DNA of 64,000 nt from CAVWSM01 sp963798505 (GTDB lineage Bacteria > Actinomycetota > Actinomycetes > Jiangellales > Jiangellaceae). The position numbers and the translations under genes were made by a program. The stretch spans positions 292,007 to 356,006 of the forward strand of contig CAWCTX010000015.1 in the NCBI GenBank assembly GCA_963798505.1, written 5' to 3'. The notes beneath the pieces are model-generated. The model ran no database searches, was not told the DNA's origin, and saw nothing but the letters and a program-made list of their open reading frames with translations. Shown piece by piece: positions 1-8,074 of the stretch. The first letter of the stretch is position 1. Each line of letters opens with the position of its first letter.

Positions 1-394
1 CCTCTGCGGCGGGCAGGGCCGACACCGCCGCTTGGACGACCGATTCTGCGTCGGCCTCGTCGATGTGGATAGATGCGACACGGTCGAGCGCGACCGGCGC
101 GGTGAGCCGCACGGCAGCGAGCCCCAGCGCGGAGTCGGGCGTCGCGGTCGCGTCGGGGACGTCAGCGGCGACCACCACGCGGCGCGGCGGCGCATCCGGC
201 TCGGCGGCCAGCAGCGCCAGGCTGGCTCGGGCTGCGTCGGCAGTGGCGGCGTACTCGAGCTCTTCGAGGTCGCCTTCGGCGAACGACTCGCGCAGCGCGG
301 GCGTGACCGCGTAGGCCACGTCGGCGTCGACCAGCCCGCCCTCCTGACTGAGTCGACGAAGGACCGGGACGGTCGCGGGCAGGTAGACGCGCAT
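1..394 (-). CDS. DUF6912 family protein (3' end outside window)
   Basis: The first 131 residues are visible; the gene runs off the left edge. It starts MRVYLPATVP and carries YAVTPALRESF (about 28-38) and LEELEYAA (43-50), which I recognise from the small actinobacterial DUF6912 family of unknown function. No signal peptide or membrane segment is seen, so it is probably cytoplasmic. Its ATG at 394 overlaps the TGA of the upstream patatin gene as ATGA, so the two are probably translationally coupled. No biochemical role can be assigned. Confidence 0.75.
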   Translation of the reverse strand, partial: MRVYLPATVPVLRRLSQEGGLVDADVAYAVTPALRESFAEGDLEELEYAATADAARASLALLAAEPDAPPRRVVVAADVPDATATPDSALGLAAVRLTAPVALDRVASIHIDEADAESVVQAAVSALPAAE

Positions 395-1383
395 CAGCCC
401 GCACCGACCTGGGTGTGGTTGCGCTGCAGGGCTGCACGTTGGGTGGCGAGCGCGGTCTGCAGGACCTCGAGCCGCCGACCGAACTCCATCGCGTTGGTGC
501 CGAACGCGCGCAGGTCATCGGGGCCAGGTCCGAGGATGGTCACGCGCACCCCCTCGGCCCGGAGCTTGTCGGTCTCGCGCAGCAGCCGACGCGTGGAGGC
601 GAAGCGCCAGCGCCGCTCGAGCTTGCCGATTGCCGAGCGCGGCGCATCGGTGCCGAAGGCGATCATGGGGGCGACGATCAGCACCTCGTCGAGGTCGAGC
701 CCAGCCATCAGGTCGGCAGACGTCACCGAGCAGACGCCGCCGTCGACATAGCGGTGCCCGTCGAAGTCCACCGGTGCGAACCAGCCCGGGATGGCGCACG
801 ATGCCATGACGGCCTGCGGCAGCGGCAGCTGCGGCGATCCCGGACGGCCGATCGGGACGCGCCGCCCGGAGGTGTAGTCCAGCGTCACCACCGCCACGCC
901 CGGGTGCGGCGACCAGCCGTCGGGCGCGGTGACGGCCTCGACAAGACGACCGACCGCCGCGAGCGACCCCCGTCCTTCGGGAGCGAGGCCCGCGAGGACT
1001 GTGGCGGGGGGCATGCGGCGGATCCGGCGGACGTTGCGGACGAGCATCGCTCCCCCGCCGAGCCGCGCCGCCGGACGCCCGGGCAACGAAGGCCCGGTCG
1101 CCGTGTCGTAGTCCCACTCGTGACCGGCCAGCGGTCCGTCGCCGAAGCGCCCGCCGTGTTGATGACCGAACAGCTCACGCACCGGCACCCCGCCACCCAG
1201 CAAGGCCGCCAGCACCGCACCCGCCGAGGTGCCTTGGATCTTGTCGACCGAGCGCAGGTCGAGGCCGCGAGCCTCCTCAAGGGCGGACATCGCCCCGATG
1301 GTCCACGCCGCGCCGAGGACCCCGCCGCCGCCAAGGACGAGGCCGCGCCGCGGAGTCCGCTGTGCCCGGCCGCGTCGAGTCAC
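394..1383 (-). CDS. Patatin-like phospholipase family protein
   Basis: This is a 329-residue serine acyl hydrolase of the patatin/RssA type, predicted to cleave acyl esters of lipids. The full motif set is visible: the oxyanion-hole glycine run GGGG (18-21), the nucleophile elbow GTSAG (51-55, Ser53), and the second member of the Ser-Asp dyad in DGG (Asp214). I chose the GTG at 1383, which begins VTRRGRAQRT just before the glycine loop; longer in-frame extensions run antisense into the lipoprotein gene. No signal peptide is present, so it is likely cytoplasmic or peripheral. Its stop overlaps the start of the DUF6912 gene. The substrate is unknown. Confidence 0.85.
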   Translation of the reverse strand: MTRRGRAQRTPRRGLVLGGGGVLGAAWTIGAMSALEEARGLDLRSVDKIQGTSAGAVLAALLGGGVPVRELFGHQHGGRFGDGPLAGHEWDYDTATGPSLPGRPAARLGGGAMLVRNVRRIRRMPPATVLAGLAPEGRGSLAAVGRLVEAVTAPDGWSPHPGVAVVTLDYTSGRRVPIGRPGSPQLPLPQAVMASCAIPGWFAPVDFDGHRYVDGGVCSVTSADLMAGLDLDEVLIVAPMIAFGTDAPRSAIGKLERRWRFASTRRLLRETDKLRAEGVRVTILGPGPDDLRAFGTNAMEFGRRLEVLQTALATQRAALQRNHTQVGAG

Positions 1384-1488
1384 CCGTCCAGTGTGACGCT
1401 GCGCACCCGCGCCCGCAGGCAGGACACGATCAATGCGGCCGCATGGGAAGATCTTGTCCGGAATTCTCACCGTCTGGAGGCCCGCTCC

Positions 1489-1920
1489 TTGCGCCCGCTC
1501 CGCTCGTATGCCGTCGCTGCCGCCATCGCCTCGGTGCTCACGCTCGCCGCGTGCGCGGACGACGAGCCGTCGACGGCGCCCACGAATGATGCCAGCGCAG
1601 CGACGCAGTCGCCGAGCGAGTCGGCCACGCCGTCGGCAACCCCGACAGAGGCCGCGCAGGTGCAGATCGTCGACATCACCATCGCAGGCGACGAGGTCGA
1701 GACCGCGTCCGACCGCGTCGCGGTGCCGCTCGGGCGCACGGTGCGGCTCGTCGTGACCAGCGACGTCGCCGACGAGCTGCACGTCCACGGCTTCGATATC
1801 GAGGCCCCCCTCGAGCCCGGCGTTCCGACCACGCTCGAGTTCGTCGCCGACGAGCCTGGCGTGTTCGAGGTCGAGACGCACGAGAGCCATCTGCTGCTCG
1901 TCCAGCTCGCCGTGCAGTGA
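1489..1920 (+). CDS. Secreted lipoprotein with cupredoxin-like domain
   Basis: This is a 143-residue lipoprotein. A GGAGG at 1476-1480 lies 8 bases before the TTG at 1489, which fixes the start. The product has a basic N-terminus, a hydrophobic stretch, and the lipobox LTLAAC with the lipidated Cys at residue 22. A Ser/Thr/Pro/Ala linker (about 27-60) follows, then a beta-rich domain with HVHGFD and a C-terminal ETHESH, an arrangement like cupredoxin-type domains whose histidines can bind copper. Metal binding is inferred. It lies 7 bases upstream of a polytopic membrane protein and is probably cotranscribed with it. It is divergent from the patatin gene. Confidence 0.7.
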   Translation: MRPLRSYAVAAAIASVLTLAACADDEPSTAPTNDASAATQSPSESATPSATPTEAAQVQIVDITIAGDEVETASDRVAVPLGRTVRLVVTSDVADELHVHGFDIEAPLEPGVPTTLEFVADEPGVFEVETHESHLLLVQLAVQ

Positions 1921-1927
1921 CCGCTCC

Positions 1928-3257
1928 GTGACGACCACCGTCCTCGCGCACGGGGTGGGCGACCGGCAGGACCTGCCGATTCCCTTCTCGTACGCGCTGG
2001 TGGGTGCCGGCGTCGCCCTGGTCATCACGTTCGTCGTCCTCGCCTTCGCCTGGCGCGAGCCGCGCTATGAGGCGGCGACCGCGGGCCGGCCGCTGCCGCA
2101 GGCGTTGCGACGGATCATCGACGCGCCAGCGACGCGGTTGGCGCTCGGAATGCTCGGCGTGGCCGCCGCGGCGTACGTGGCCGTAGCGGCGATCTTCGGG
2201 CCCGACCGGGGCACCAATCCCACGGCCGGCGTCGTCTATGTGCTGCTCTGGGTCGGCATCGTGCCGCTGGCGCTGCTGTTCGGCCCGGTCTACGCGTGGC
2301 TCAACCCGCTGCGCACGCTGCACCGCTGGGTCTGCCGCGCCGCGGGCATCGACCCGGCCCATGGCAGCCTGCGCGACTTTCCCGCCCGTCTCGGGCTGTG
2401 GCCGGCCGCGCTCGGCCTGCTGGCGTTCACCTGGCTCGAGCTGGTCGCGCCGGACCGCGCGACATTGCCGGTGATCCGGACCTGGTTCGCGGTCTTCGTC
2501 GCGGTGTCGCTGGTCGGTGCGGCGCTGCTCGGCTCGGGCTGGTTCAGCCACGCCGACCCGTTCGAGGTCTGGTCACGGGTGGTTGCCCGGCTGTCGCTGG
2601 GTGGGCCGGCGCGCCGACGGCGTGCTGGTGGCCCGCAGCCCGCTCGCCGGTCTCGACGGCACGCCGCCGCTGCCCGGCCTGGCCGCGGTCGTGTGCGTGC
2701 TGCTCGGGTCGACGGCGTACGACTCGCTGACGGGTCACCCGTCGTTCGGCCGCTGGCTGCGCGACGTGCCGCTGCCGGAGACGTTGACGTCGACGTTGGG
2801 GCTCGTGGGGTTCGTGCTGTTCGTGGGCGTGACCTACGCGGCGGCGGTCGCCCTGGCCGGTCGGTTGGCGCACGTACGGCGCTCGCAGCTGCCCGACCTG
2901 TTCGCGCACTCGCTCGTGCCCATCGCGGTGGGGTACGTCATTGCGCACTACTTCACGCTTTTCATCCTGGAGGGGCAGGCCACCCTGGTGTACCTGTCCG
3001 ACCCGCTCGGCACCGGCGCCAACCTGCTCGGGACCGGCGACTGGACGCCCAACCGGTGGATCGCGCGACAGCCGGCGCTGGTCGCGACGGTGCAGGTGAC
3101 GGCGGTGGTCGTCGGTCACGTACTCGGCGTGGTCGCGGCGCACGACCGGGCGGTGCGACTGTTCCCGCGGCGGCAGGCGCTCGTCGGCCAGCTGCCGCTA
3201 CTGGTCGTGATGGTCGGCTACACGATCGGTGGGCTGCTGCTGCTCTTCGCGGCCTGA
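1928..3257 (+). CDS. Polytopic membrane protein, frameshifted
   Basis: This is one membrane protein read in two frames. The first part starts at GTG 1928 and runs to about 2600; the second continues one base later to TGA 3257. The joint lies in a G-rich run (2599-2605) where one extra base would explain the shift. The product would be about 440 residues with roughly ten hydrophobic segments; YAWLNPLRTLHRW and TGDWTPNRWIARQP lie between them. I do not recognise a named family. It follows a copper-type lipoprotein by 7 bases, so a role in metal or electron-transfer traffic is possible but is only inference. It is either a true pseudogene or carries a sequencing indel. Confidence 0.65.
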
Positions 3258-3287
3258 TTGACAGGCAAGTGATTGCTTGCCTATTGT
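3258..3287 (+). promoter_or_regulatory. ArsR promoter with palindromic operator in the spacer
   Basis: A consensus -35 TTGACA (3258-3263), an 18-base spacer and a -10 TATTGT (3282-3287) precede the ArsR gene. A perfect inverted repeat AGGCAAG/CTTGCCT (3263-3269 and 3276-3282, 6-base gap) fills the spacer and touches both boxes. Bound repressor would block RNA polymerase, so autoregulation is likely. Transcription would start about 7 bases after the -10, almost on the GTG at 3295, which implies a leaderless message. Confidence 0.6.
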
Positions 3288-3294
3288 GATCGGT

Positions 3295-3582
3295 GTGGGC
3301 GATGTGTTCAAGGCGCTTGCCGACCCCACCCGACGGGCCATCCTCGACGAGCTGACCGACCGTGACGGGCAGACGCTCTTTGAGATCTGCGCGCGGCTGA
3401 TCATGAAGCACTCCATCACCGCGACGCGGCAGGCCATCTCGCAGCATCTCGACGTGCTGGAGTCGGCGGGGCTGGTCAGCACGCGGCGCGAGGGTCGCTA
3501 CAAGTTCCACTTCCTCGACACGTCACCCCTGCAGACCATCTCCGAGCGATGGCCGCCCCCCGGCCGGAAGGCGTCACCATGA
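3295..3582 (+). CDS. ArsR-family helix-turn-helix regulator
   Basis: This is a 95-residue winged-helix repressor. It opens with VGDVFKALADPTRRAILDEL, the classic ArsR start; the recognition helix is around TRQAISQHLDVLESAGLV, followed by the wing STRREGRYKFHFLD. No cysteine pair typical of metal-sensing members is present, so it is more like the ArsR regulators paired with VOC or SRPBCC proteins. I chose the GTG at 3295 because the family start falls there and the promoter predicts a leaderless transcript; GTG 3286 and TTG 3277 are in-frame alternatives that overlap the -10 and operator. Its TGA overlaps the ATG of the VOC gene as ATGA. Confidence 0.85.
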   Translation: MGDVFKALADPTRRAILDELTDRDGQTLFEICARLIMKHSITATRQAISQHLDVLESAGLVSTRREGRYKFHFLDTSPLQTISERWPPPGRKASP

Positions 3583-3968
3583 GGATCAACGTGACCAGTG
3601 TTTTCGTGGACGACCAGGACAAGGCGCTGGCGTTCTATACAGACGTGCTGGGCTTCGTGAAGAAGACCGAAATCCCGGTGGGCGAGGACACGCGATGGCT
3701 GACCGTCGTCTCGTCGGAGGCGCCCGACGGGGTGGAGCTGTTGCTGGAGCCCGACGGGCACCCGGCGGTGAAGCCGTTCAAGGAGGCGCTTGTCGGCGAC
3801 GGCATCCCGTGGACCTCGTTCGCCGTCGACGACGTCGCGGCGGAGCATGCACGGTTGACGGCGCTCGGCGTGCGGTTCACGCAGGAGCCGGTGGAAATGG
3901 GTGGGGTGACCATGGCGGTCTTCGACGACACGTGCGGGAATCTCATCCAGATCGTCGCTCTCGGATAG
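3579..3968 (+). CDS. VOC family protein (glyoxalase/bleomycin-resistance fold)
   Basis: This is a 129-residue single vicinal-oxygen-chelate domain. It shows the paired beta-alpha-beta modules: FVDDQDKALAFYTDVLGF near the N-terminus and a second half starting PWTSFAVDDVAAEHARL, ending in DDTCGNLIQIV. Members bind a metal and act on varied substrates or simply bind small molecules; this protein's substrate is unknown. It is translationally coupled to the ArsR gene through an ATGA overlap, so its expression should follow derepression of that operon. Confidence 0.85.
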   Translation: MRINVTSVFVDDQDKALAFYTDVLGFVKKTEIPVGEDTRWLTVVSSEAPDGVELLLEPDGHPAVKPFKEALVGDGIPWTSFAVDDVAAEHARLTALGVRFTQEPVEMGGVTMAVFDDTCGNLIQIVALG

Positions 3969-3991
3969 CGCGTCGACCCGGGCTCCGAGGG

Positions 3992-4011
3992 CCGACCCGG
4001 AGGGTCGGTTT
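3992..4011. terminator. Terminator-like hairpin between convergent genes
   Basis: A perfect 7-bp stem, CCGACCC (3992-3998) and GGGTCGG (4002-4008) with a GGA loop, is followed by TTT. It sits between the VOC gene stop and the convergent NTF2-like gene stop, so it could end transcription from the left. Confidence 0.5.
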
Positions 4012-4429
4012 CAGCCCGCGATCGGAGTCGTCTGTACGAGTGCGATCAGCCAGTTGCCGCGCTCCCTGACCAAGACAAACGTCGTGCTGGCCCGCTCTGA
4101 CAGCGGCGCATCCGGGTCCCCCGGCGAAGATTCACGCTCGTCGGAGATGTGCTTGACGCAGCTCACCACGGCGACGTCAGGTCGGAGAAGGCGCACGTAG
4201 ACGACTTCGTTCTTCGTGTACACGTGAGCGAAGGCGGTCTCCAGTGCCCGTCGGGCATGGCCTCGTGGCCGTTATCCCTGCCAAGCACCCGACGGCCGCC
4301 GAAGTTGACCAGCGCAACGTCCTCTGTGAGCAGCTGGGTGAAGCCTTCGGCCTCGCTCTGGAGTCTGTCGGCCTCCGCGATGACTGCCCGGATCGCGACG
4401 AACTCCTCGTCCTGAGCCACCACCGTCAT
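4011..4429 (-). CDS. SnoaL/NTF2-like protein of SgcJ/EcaC type, frameshifted
   Basis: The N-terminal part (ATG 4429) reads MTVVAQDEEFVAIRAVIAEA, then the cone-fold segment TQLLTEDVALVNFGGRRVLGR. The C-terminal part, in another frame, reads YTKNEVVYVRLLRPDVAVVS and NWLIALVQTTPIAG. Together they make a complete NTF2-like domain of about 139 residues. The joint is near 4250, where a missing base in a CCC run would restore the frame. SgcJ/EcaC-type members are often called oxidoreductases without firm evidence; the role here is unknown. It stands alone, convergent with the VOC gene. Confidence 0.65.
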
Positions 4430-4546
4430 TCGGACGGCTCCTCTCGTTTGTCGCCATCACTCACGAAGCGAGGACCTCAAGCGCGCTTGACGTCAAGTGA
4501 TCGCGACAAGCTCTGAACCCAAGGACGGCGTGTCGCGCAAACCGCG

Positions 4547-4934
4547 TCAGTCGGCGGGCTTGTCGAACAGGATCGCGAGCTCCTCGGCGGTGCGGTCGTA
4601 CGACTCGTGCACGACACCGACGATGCCGAGCGCGACCGCGGCAGACGACATTCGTACGGACGTCGTCGAGAAGCACGCACTCATCCGGACGCAGGCCGAG
4701 CTGCGCGCACGCGGCAAGGAACGCGTCCGGATGCGGCTTCGGGGGGCGCGCCGGATCGGCGGCCACCACGGCGTCGACATCGATGCGGTCGAGCTCGTGC
4801 GGTGCGGCATCGGTGACGACGGCGACGCGGATGCCGCCCGCGCTCATGCTCGCAACGAGCTCGCGCATCGCCGCTGCGTCTGGGTGTCCGGCAAGGACAC
4901 CGCCCCAGTCGACGAGCAGCCCGCGCAGTGTCAA
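4547..4934 (-). CDS. HAD-superfamily hydrolase, frameshifted
   Basis: This is a small haloacid-dehalogenase-like protein of about 128 residues with almost no cap domain. Motif I is VDWGGVL (nucleophile Asp9), motif II lies in VAVVTDA, the lysine of motif III is in KPHPDAF, and motif IV is LLDDVRTN. After that the frame breaks (about 4650); the other frame supplies SAAVALGIVGVVHESYDRT and ends at 4547, a normal HAD C-terminus. One extra G explains the shift. The start is TTG 4934, which overlaps the TGA of the CpaE-like gene as TTGA, so it is coupled to that gene. It is probably a phosphatase; the substrate is unknown. Confidence 0.65.
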
Positions 4935-6247
4935 CGAGCTGCCCCGCGAACGAGTCGGCGGCCCCGACGGAAAGCCGGAGCGCCGGCAATGTCCGCCGCC
5001 AGCGCGGCAATGGCTCGTCGAGCAGGAGAGTCGGCCGCAACCTCGGTGAGCGTGCGGCCTTGCGCGAGCGCACGGTCGCAGGCGGCGCGGTCGTAGGGCA
5101 CGAAGCAGATGTCGTCGACACCGACATAGCGCGCCAGGGCCTCAGCGGTCTGGCTGCGGGCGTCGCCGCCGATCGGCCCGCGACGCAGGCGGTTGACCAC
5201 AACGCGGATGCGCGTGTCCGGCGCCACGTCGCGCAGATCGGTCAGCGCACGGACGAAGCGCTGCATGCCCACCGGGTCTGCGGCACCGACAGCAACGATG
5301 GTGTCCGCCTGGCCGAGAGTGACCAGCGTTGCCGCGTTGCGGCGAGGTGCTGCCGTGTCGAAGGACAGCTCCTCGTCCTGCTCGAGGGAGAACCCGCAGT
5401 CGACGACGGTCATCTCAACCAGGCTGCGGGCGATGCCCCAGACAGCGCCGAGGGCCGCAGGGCGCAGCTCCGGCCAGCGGTCGGCACGGGCGATGCCGGT
5501 CAGGACCTTGAGCTGCGGGTTGACCTGCCGCGCATGCCGGGCGAGCCCGGGCACATCGAGCTTGCCGTTGTTGGCCGCACGCGTGGCGGCGGCAAGACCT
5601 GGAGCCTCATCGAGAAGTCCTATGACCTGGGCGACGACGCCGCCGTAGGAGTCGGCGTCGGCAAGCAACGTGCGCCGGCCCAGCTGCGCCAGCTCGCTGG
5701 CCAACGTCACCGCGAGCGTGGTGCGCCCCGGCGCACCGGTCGGTCCCCAGACGGCGACGAGCTGCCCGCTGCCCGGCTCAACGTCGTCGGGGTCGGGCGC
5801 ACCCGCCCAGCTGGACTGGGTCGCCAGTGTTGCCAGCTTGTCGGCTGCGTTGCCGGGGTCGGCGTATCCCGCCGGGGCGCCGGTGTCCTCGTCGACCGCG
5901 GCACGCACCACAGCGGCGACCTCTGCTGGGTCGGCGTCGGCGGTGAGCACATGGCTGACGCCGAGTTGGCGAAGCAGCCGCTCCGCCTCCTCGTCGCCGG
6001 GCGCGATGACGCCGACGACCGCGACCCGGGCAACCGCGAGCCGCGTCAGCGCATCCCGGTCGAGTCTCCGCAGATCGGCGGAGAGCAACACAGCGCGAGC
6101 ATGTCCCGAGGCCGCCGCGGCGAGCAGGTCGGAAAGATCGACGCAGCGCCGGACGACCGCGACCCCCAACGCACCACGCTCGAGCCCCGCGACGAGTTGC
6201 GACTCCCAGGGTGCACCGGTGACGGCGGTGAGTAGGGGGAGTGTCAT
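4931..6247 (-). CDS. CpaE/TadZ-like MinD/ParA-family ATPase
   Basis: This is a 438-residue protein with two parts. Residues 1 to about 115 look like the degenerate receiver-type domain of CpaE/TadZ. Residues about 162-420 are a MinD/ParA-type P-loop ATPase with a deviant Walker A (GPTGAPGRTT, about 168-177), Walker A' around DADSYGG, and VVDCGFSLEQD as the Walker B region. The Walker A lacks the usual signature lysine pattern (KGGxGKT), which is notable. CpaE proteins help place Tad/Flp pili, and the SAF gene just upstream is CpaB-like, but no other tad genes are in this window. It overlaps the SAF gene as ATGA and the HAD gene as TTGA, a tight three-gene operon. Confidence 0.75.
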   Translation of the reverse strand: MTLPLLTAVTGAPWESQLVAGLERGALGVAVVRRCVDLSDLLAAAASGHARAVLLSADLRRLDRDALTRLAVARVAVVGVIAPGDEEAERLLRQLGVSHVLTADADPAEVAAVVRAAVDEDTGAPAGYADPGNAADKLATLATQSSWAGAPDPDDVEPGSGQLVAVWGPTGAPGRTTLAVTLASELAQLGRRTLLADADSYGGVVAQVIGLLDEAPGLAAATRAANNGKLDVPGLARHARQVNPQLKVLTGIARADRWPELRPAALGAVWGIARSLVEMTVVDCGFSLEQDEELSFDTAAPRRNAATLVTLGQADTIVAVGAADPVGMQRFVRALTDLRDVAPDTRIRVVVNRLRRGPIGGDARSQTAEALARYVGVDDICFVPYDRAACDRALAQGRTLTEVAADSPARRAIAALAADIAGAPAFRRGRRLVRGAAR

Positions 6248-6964
6248 CGAGAGCCGGCCTGAGGAACGACGGTGAGGAAGACCTGCTCGGCCCGCGCAGC
6301 GGAGATCAGCCGCGCGACGATCGCGTCGCTGTCTGCGCCCCGGGCGGTCACCGCAAGCGTCACGGACACGCTGTCGGACGGACCCGACAGGCCACCGCCG
6401 CCCTGGTCGAAGTCAGTCACCACGACGTCGGTCAGCAATTGTTCGGCGACGCCGGCGACCTCGTCGGGCCCTGCTCCGTCTTCAGGGTCGACCCAGACGT
6501 CGACGTGCGAGCCACGGCCAAGCCCGGCAGGGCGCTCCTGGGAGGGGATCGCCATCGTGATGTAGCGCAGATCGTCGGCGGCGTCGGAGTCCGTGGGCAC
6601 CACAGCGCTTGCGGGCACGAGCTCTCCTGCGGCGACCGACCGTACGACCCGGTAGCCGTCAAGCGCCGACCCGGCGGCGATGTAGCGATCGAGCCCGCCG
6701 TCGAACCGGACCGCCTGCTCGTTGAGGTCGCTCGCGCTCAGGGTCATGCCGGGCTCGAGATCCTCGGCAGCAACGAGGACAAGCGTCGTCTCGTCGGCCG
6801 CCGCCACCACGCGGGCGCCGACGGCGACCGAGCCCGAGCACCAGCAACGCGCCCATGACGAGGCGGGCGTCCAGCCAGCGCGCCCGGCCCAGTCGACTCG
6901 CCGACGGAGAGGCAACGTCGCCGGGTTGCTGGGACGAGCGGGGTGGTGCAGCAGTTTCGATCAT
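6244..6964 (-). CDS. SAF domain protein, CpaB-like, frameshifted near N-terminus
   Basis: The N-terminus from ATG 6964 reads MIETAAPPRSSQQPGDV and enters the transmembrane segment LDARLVMGALLVLG. The rest, in a second frame, continues VAVGARVVAAADETT, then a SAF domain (VAAEDLEPGMTLSASDLN) and a C-terminal beta-rich part. One extra base in the CCC run at 6833-6835 explains the break; the joined product is about 239 residues. SAF domains are found in CpaB-like pilus assembly proteins, which are membrane-anchored with the domain outside. It is first in an operon with the CpaE-like and HAD genes. Confidence 0.65.
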
Positions 6965-7002
6965 GAGGTCCCCGTGGGCAGCCGTAGAGCAGTGCGTCAT
7001 AG

Positions 7003-7021
7003 TTTGCCCTAGTTAGGCAAA
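7003..7021. promoter_or_regulatory. Inverted repeat in divergent intergenic region
   Basis: A perfect TTTGCC/GGCAAA repeat (7003-7008 and 7016-7021, 7-base gap) lies between the divergent SAF-CpaE operon and the small HTH gene. Its position fits an operator, perhaps for the HTH protein itself. No clear -10 or -35 pair could be fixed. Confidence 0.35.
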
Positions 7022-7153
7022 TCCATGGCGGGCACAGCATACGGTCCAGCAACGCCTGGCGGAACTTGTCGGCGGCAACTGTGGACAACAGCAGCCAAGC
7101 GGGGCCAACCAGTGCCAGACTGTGGACAGCAGGGCTGAGGCGAGGAGGAGCAC

Positions 7154-7393
7154 ATGGCTGGCGACGCACCGCGGTTTCTGCAGCTGGCCGATGTCGCGGA
7201 GGTGCTCAACGTCTCCAGTGCCCAGGTCTACGCGCTGGTCCGCAGCGGTGACCTGCCGGCGATCCGCATCGGCGGGCGCGGGCAGTGGCGGGTCGAGGTG
7301 AGCGCGCTGGAGGACTACATCCAGCGGATGTATGCAGAGACGAAGGCCTACGTCCGCACCAACCCCCTCGGCCGGGCAGACGACGCACTCTAG
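7154..7393 (+). CDS. Small helix-turn-helix (excisionase/MerR-type) protein
   Basis: This is a 79-residue protein that is little more than one winged helix-turn-helix: LQLADVAEVLNVSSAQVYALV is the DNA-binding helix pair, followed by the wing IRIGGRGQWRVE and the short helix LEDYIQRMY. This layout matches the excisionase-like HTH_17 proteins common in actinobacteria. A strong ribosome binding site (GAGGAGGAG) sits just before ATG 7154. It is divergent from the SAF-CpaE operon and its stop overlaps the next, convergent gene by 4 bases. The regulated genes are unknown; the palindrome at 7003-7021 is a possible target. Confidence 0.8.
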   Translation: MAGDAPRFLQLADVAEVLNVSSAQVYALVRSGDLPAIRIGGRGQWRVEVSALEDYIQRMYAETKAYVRTNPLGRADDAL

Positions 7394-7944
7394 GCACGGC
7401 GGGCCGTGGCGAACCCGCTGAACGGCACGACCCGTACGGCTCGAACGTCCTCGAGGCGACGAGCTTCGGCCAGGCCGTGCTCGGCCACCTCGAAGAAATC
7501 GGCGCCTACGCGGTCGATCGTGCCGGTGACGGCAGAGCCATCGACGAGCATGATCCGCACCGGCGCGCGGTCGCGGGCGAGTGCGCGCAACACGTGGCTC
7601 AGGCCGAGCCGCGCCGCCACCTTGCCTGGCTGGGCGGCGGTCACTCCGGAGCCCGGCAGCCCGTAGATCCCGGTCAGCGCATCGACCGACACCACCAACT
7701 CACGCCCCGCGTCGTCGATGACGAGCAGCCAGCCAGGCCCCGACGTCTCGAGGCGGCCGGTCAGCGCGCCGGCGCCGACGATCTGCAAGCGGAGGACGTG
7801 GCCGACCGCCGCCGTGAGGCGGTCGAGCAGGCGCACGGCGGCGCGCTCGCGCCGCGTGCGGTCGGCGACCTCGCTGGCGAGCTCGGCGGCGTCGGCCGCC
7901 TCGAGCTGAGCCTCGAAGTCTGCGAACAGCGCGTCCCAACGCAT
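7390..7944 (-). CDS. Conserved actinobacterial protein of unknown function
   Basis: This is a 184-residue soluble protein. The start is ATG 7944 with a GGGAGGG ribosome site about 11 bases upstream; a GTG three codons earlier is less likely. The N-terminal half is helical and charged (FEAQLEAADAAELASEVADR). The C-terminal half is beta-rich with a repeated pattern of short strands (GALTGRLETSGPGWLLVIDD and GSAVTGTIDRVGADFFEV) that resembles small barrel (Sm/Hfq-like) folds, though I cannot prove this. No membrane segment is present. It is divergent from the LysM gene. I do not recognise a named family. Confidence 0.7.
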   Translation of the reverse strand: MRWDALFADFEAQLEAADAAELASEVADRTRRERAAVRLLDRLTAAVGHVLRLQIVGAGALTGRLETSGPGWLLVIDDAGRELVVSVDALTGIYGLPGSGVTAAQPGKVAARLGLSHVLRALARDRAPVRIMLVDGSAVTGTIDRVGADFFEVAEHGLAEARRLEDVRAVRVVPFSGFATARRA

Positions 7945-8006
7945 GACCCACACCCTCCCGTCTGTTGGCTGTCAAACCTAGCCTTCCACAACCTCAACAC
8001 AAAGAG

Positions 8007-8054
8007 TTGACTTAGCGGCTGTCATCGGTTGTCATAAGCAAACGTAAGCAAACG
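8007..8054 (+). promoter_or_regulatory. Candidate promoter and 10-bp tandem repeat upstream of the LysM gene
   Basis: TTGACT at 8007-8012 is a good -35; the -10 18 bases later (GTCATA, 8031-8036) is weak. Immediately after it TAAGCAAACG is repeated exactly twice in tandem (8035-8054), which would lie in the 5' leader or at the start point. Such direct repeats often bind regulators, but no factor can be named. Confidence 0.35.
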
Positions 8055-8074
8055 AAGGTATCGGAGCACGACTG

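Noticed and set aside
32..751. Plus-strand frame at the left edge
   Set aside because: Antisense to DUF6912 and the patatin gene, which have clear family motifs.
4928..6235. 435-codon plus-strand frame opposite the CpaE-like gene
   Set aside because: It is a mirror of the real gene, with no domain or ribosome site.
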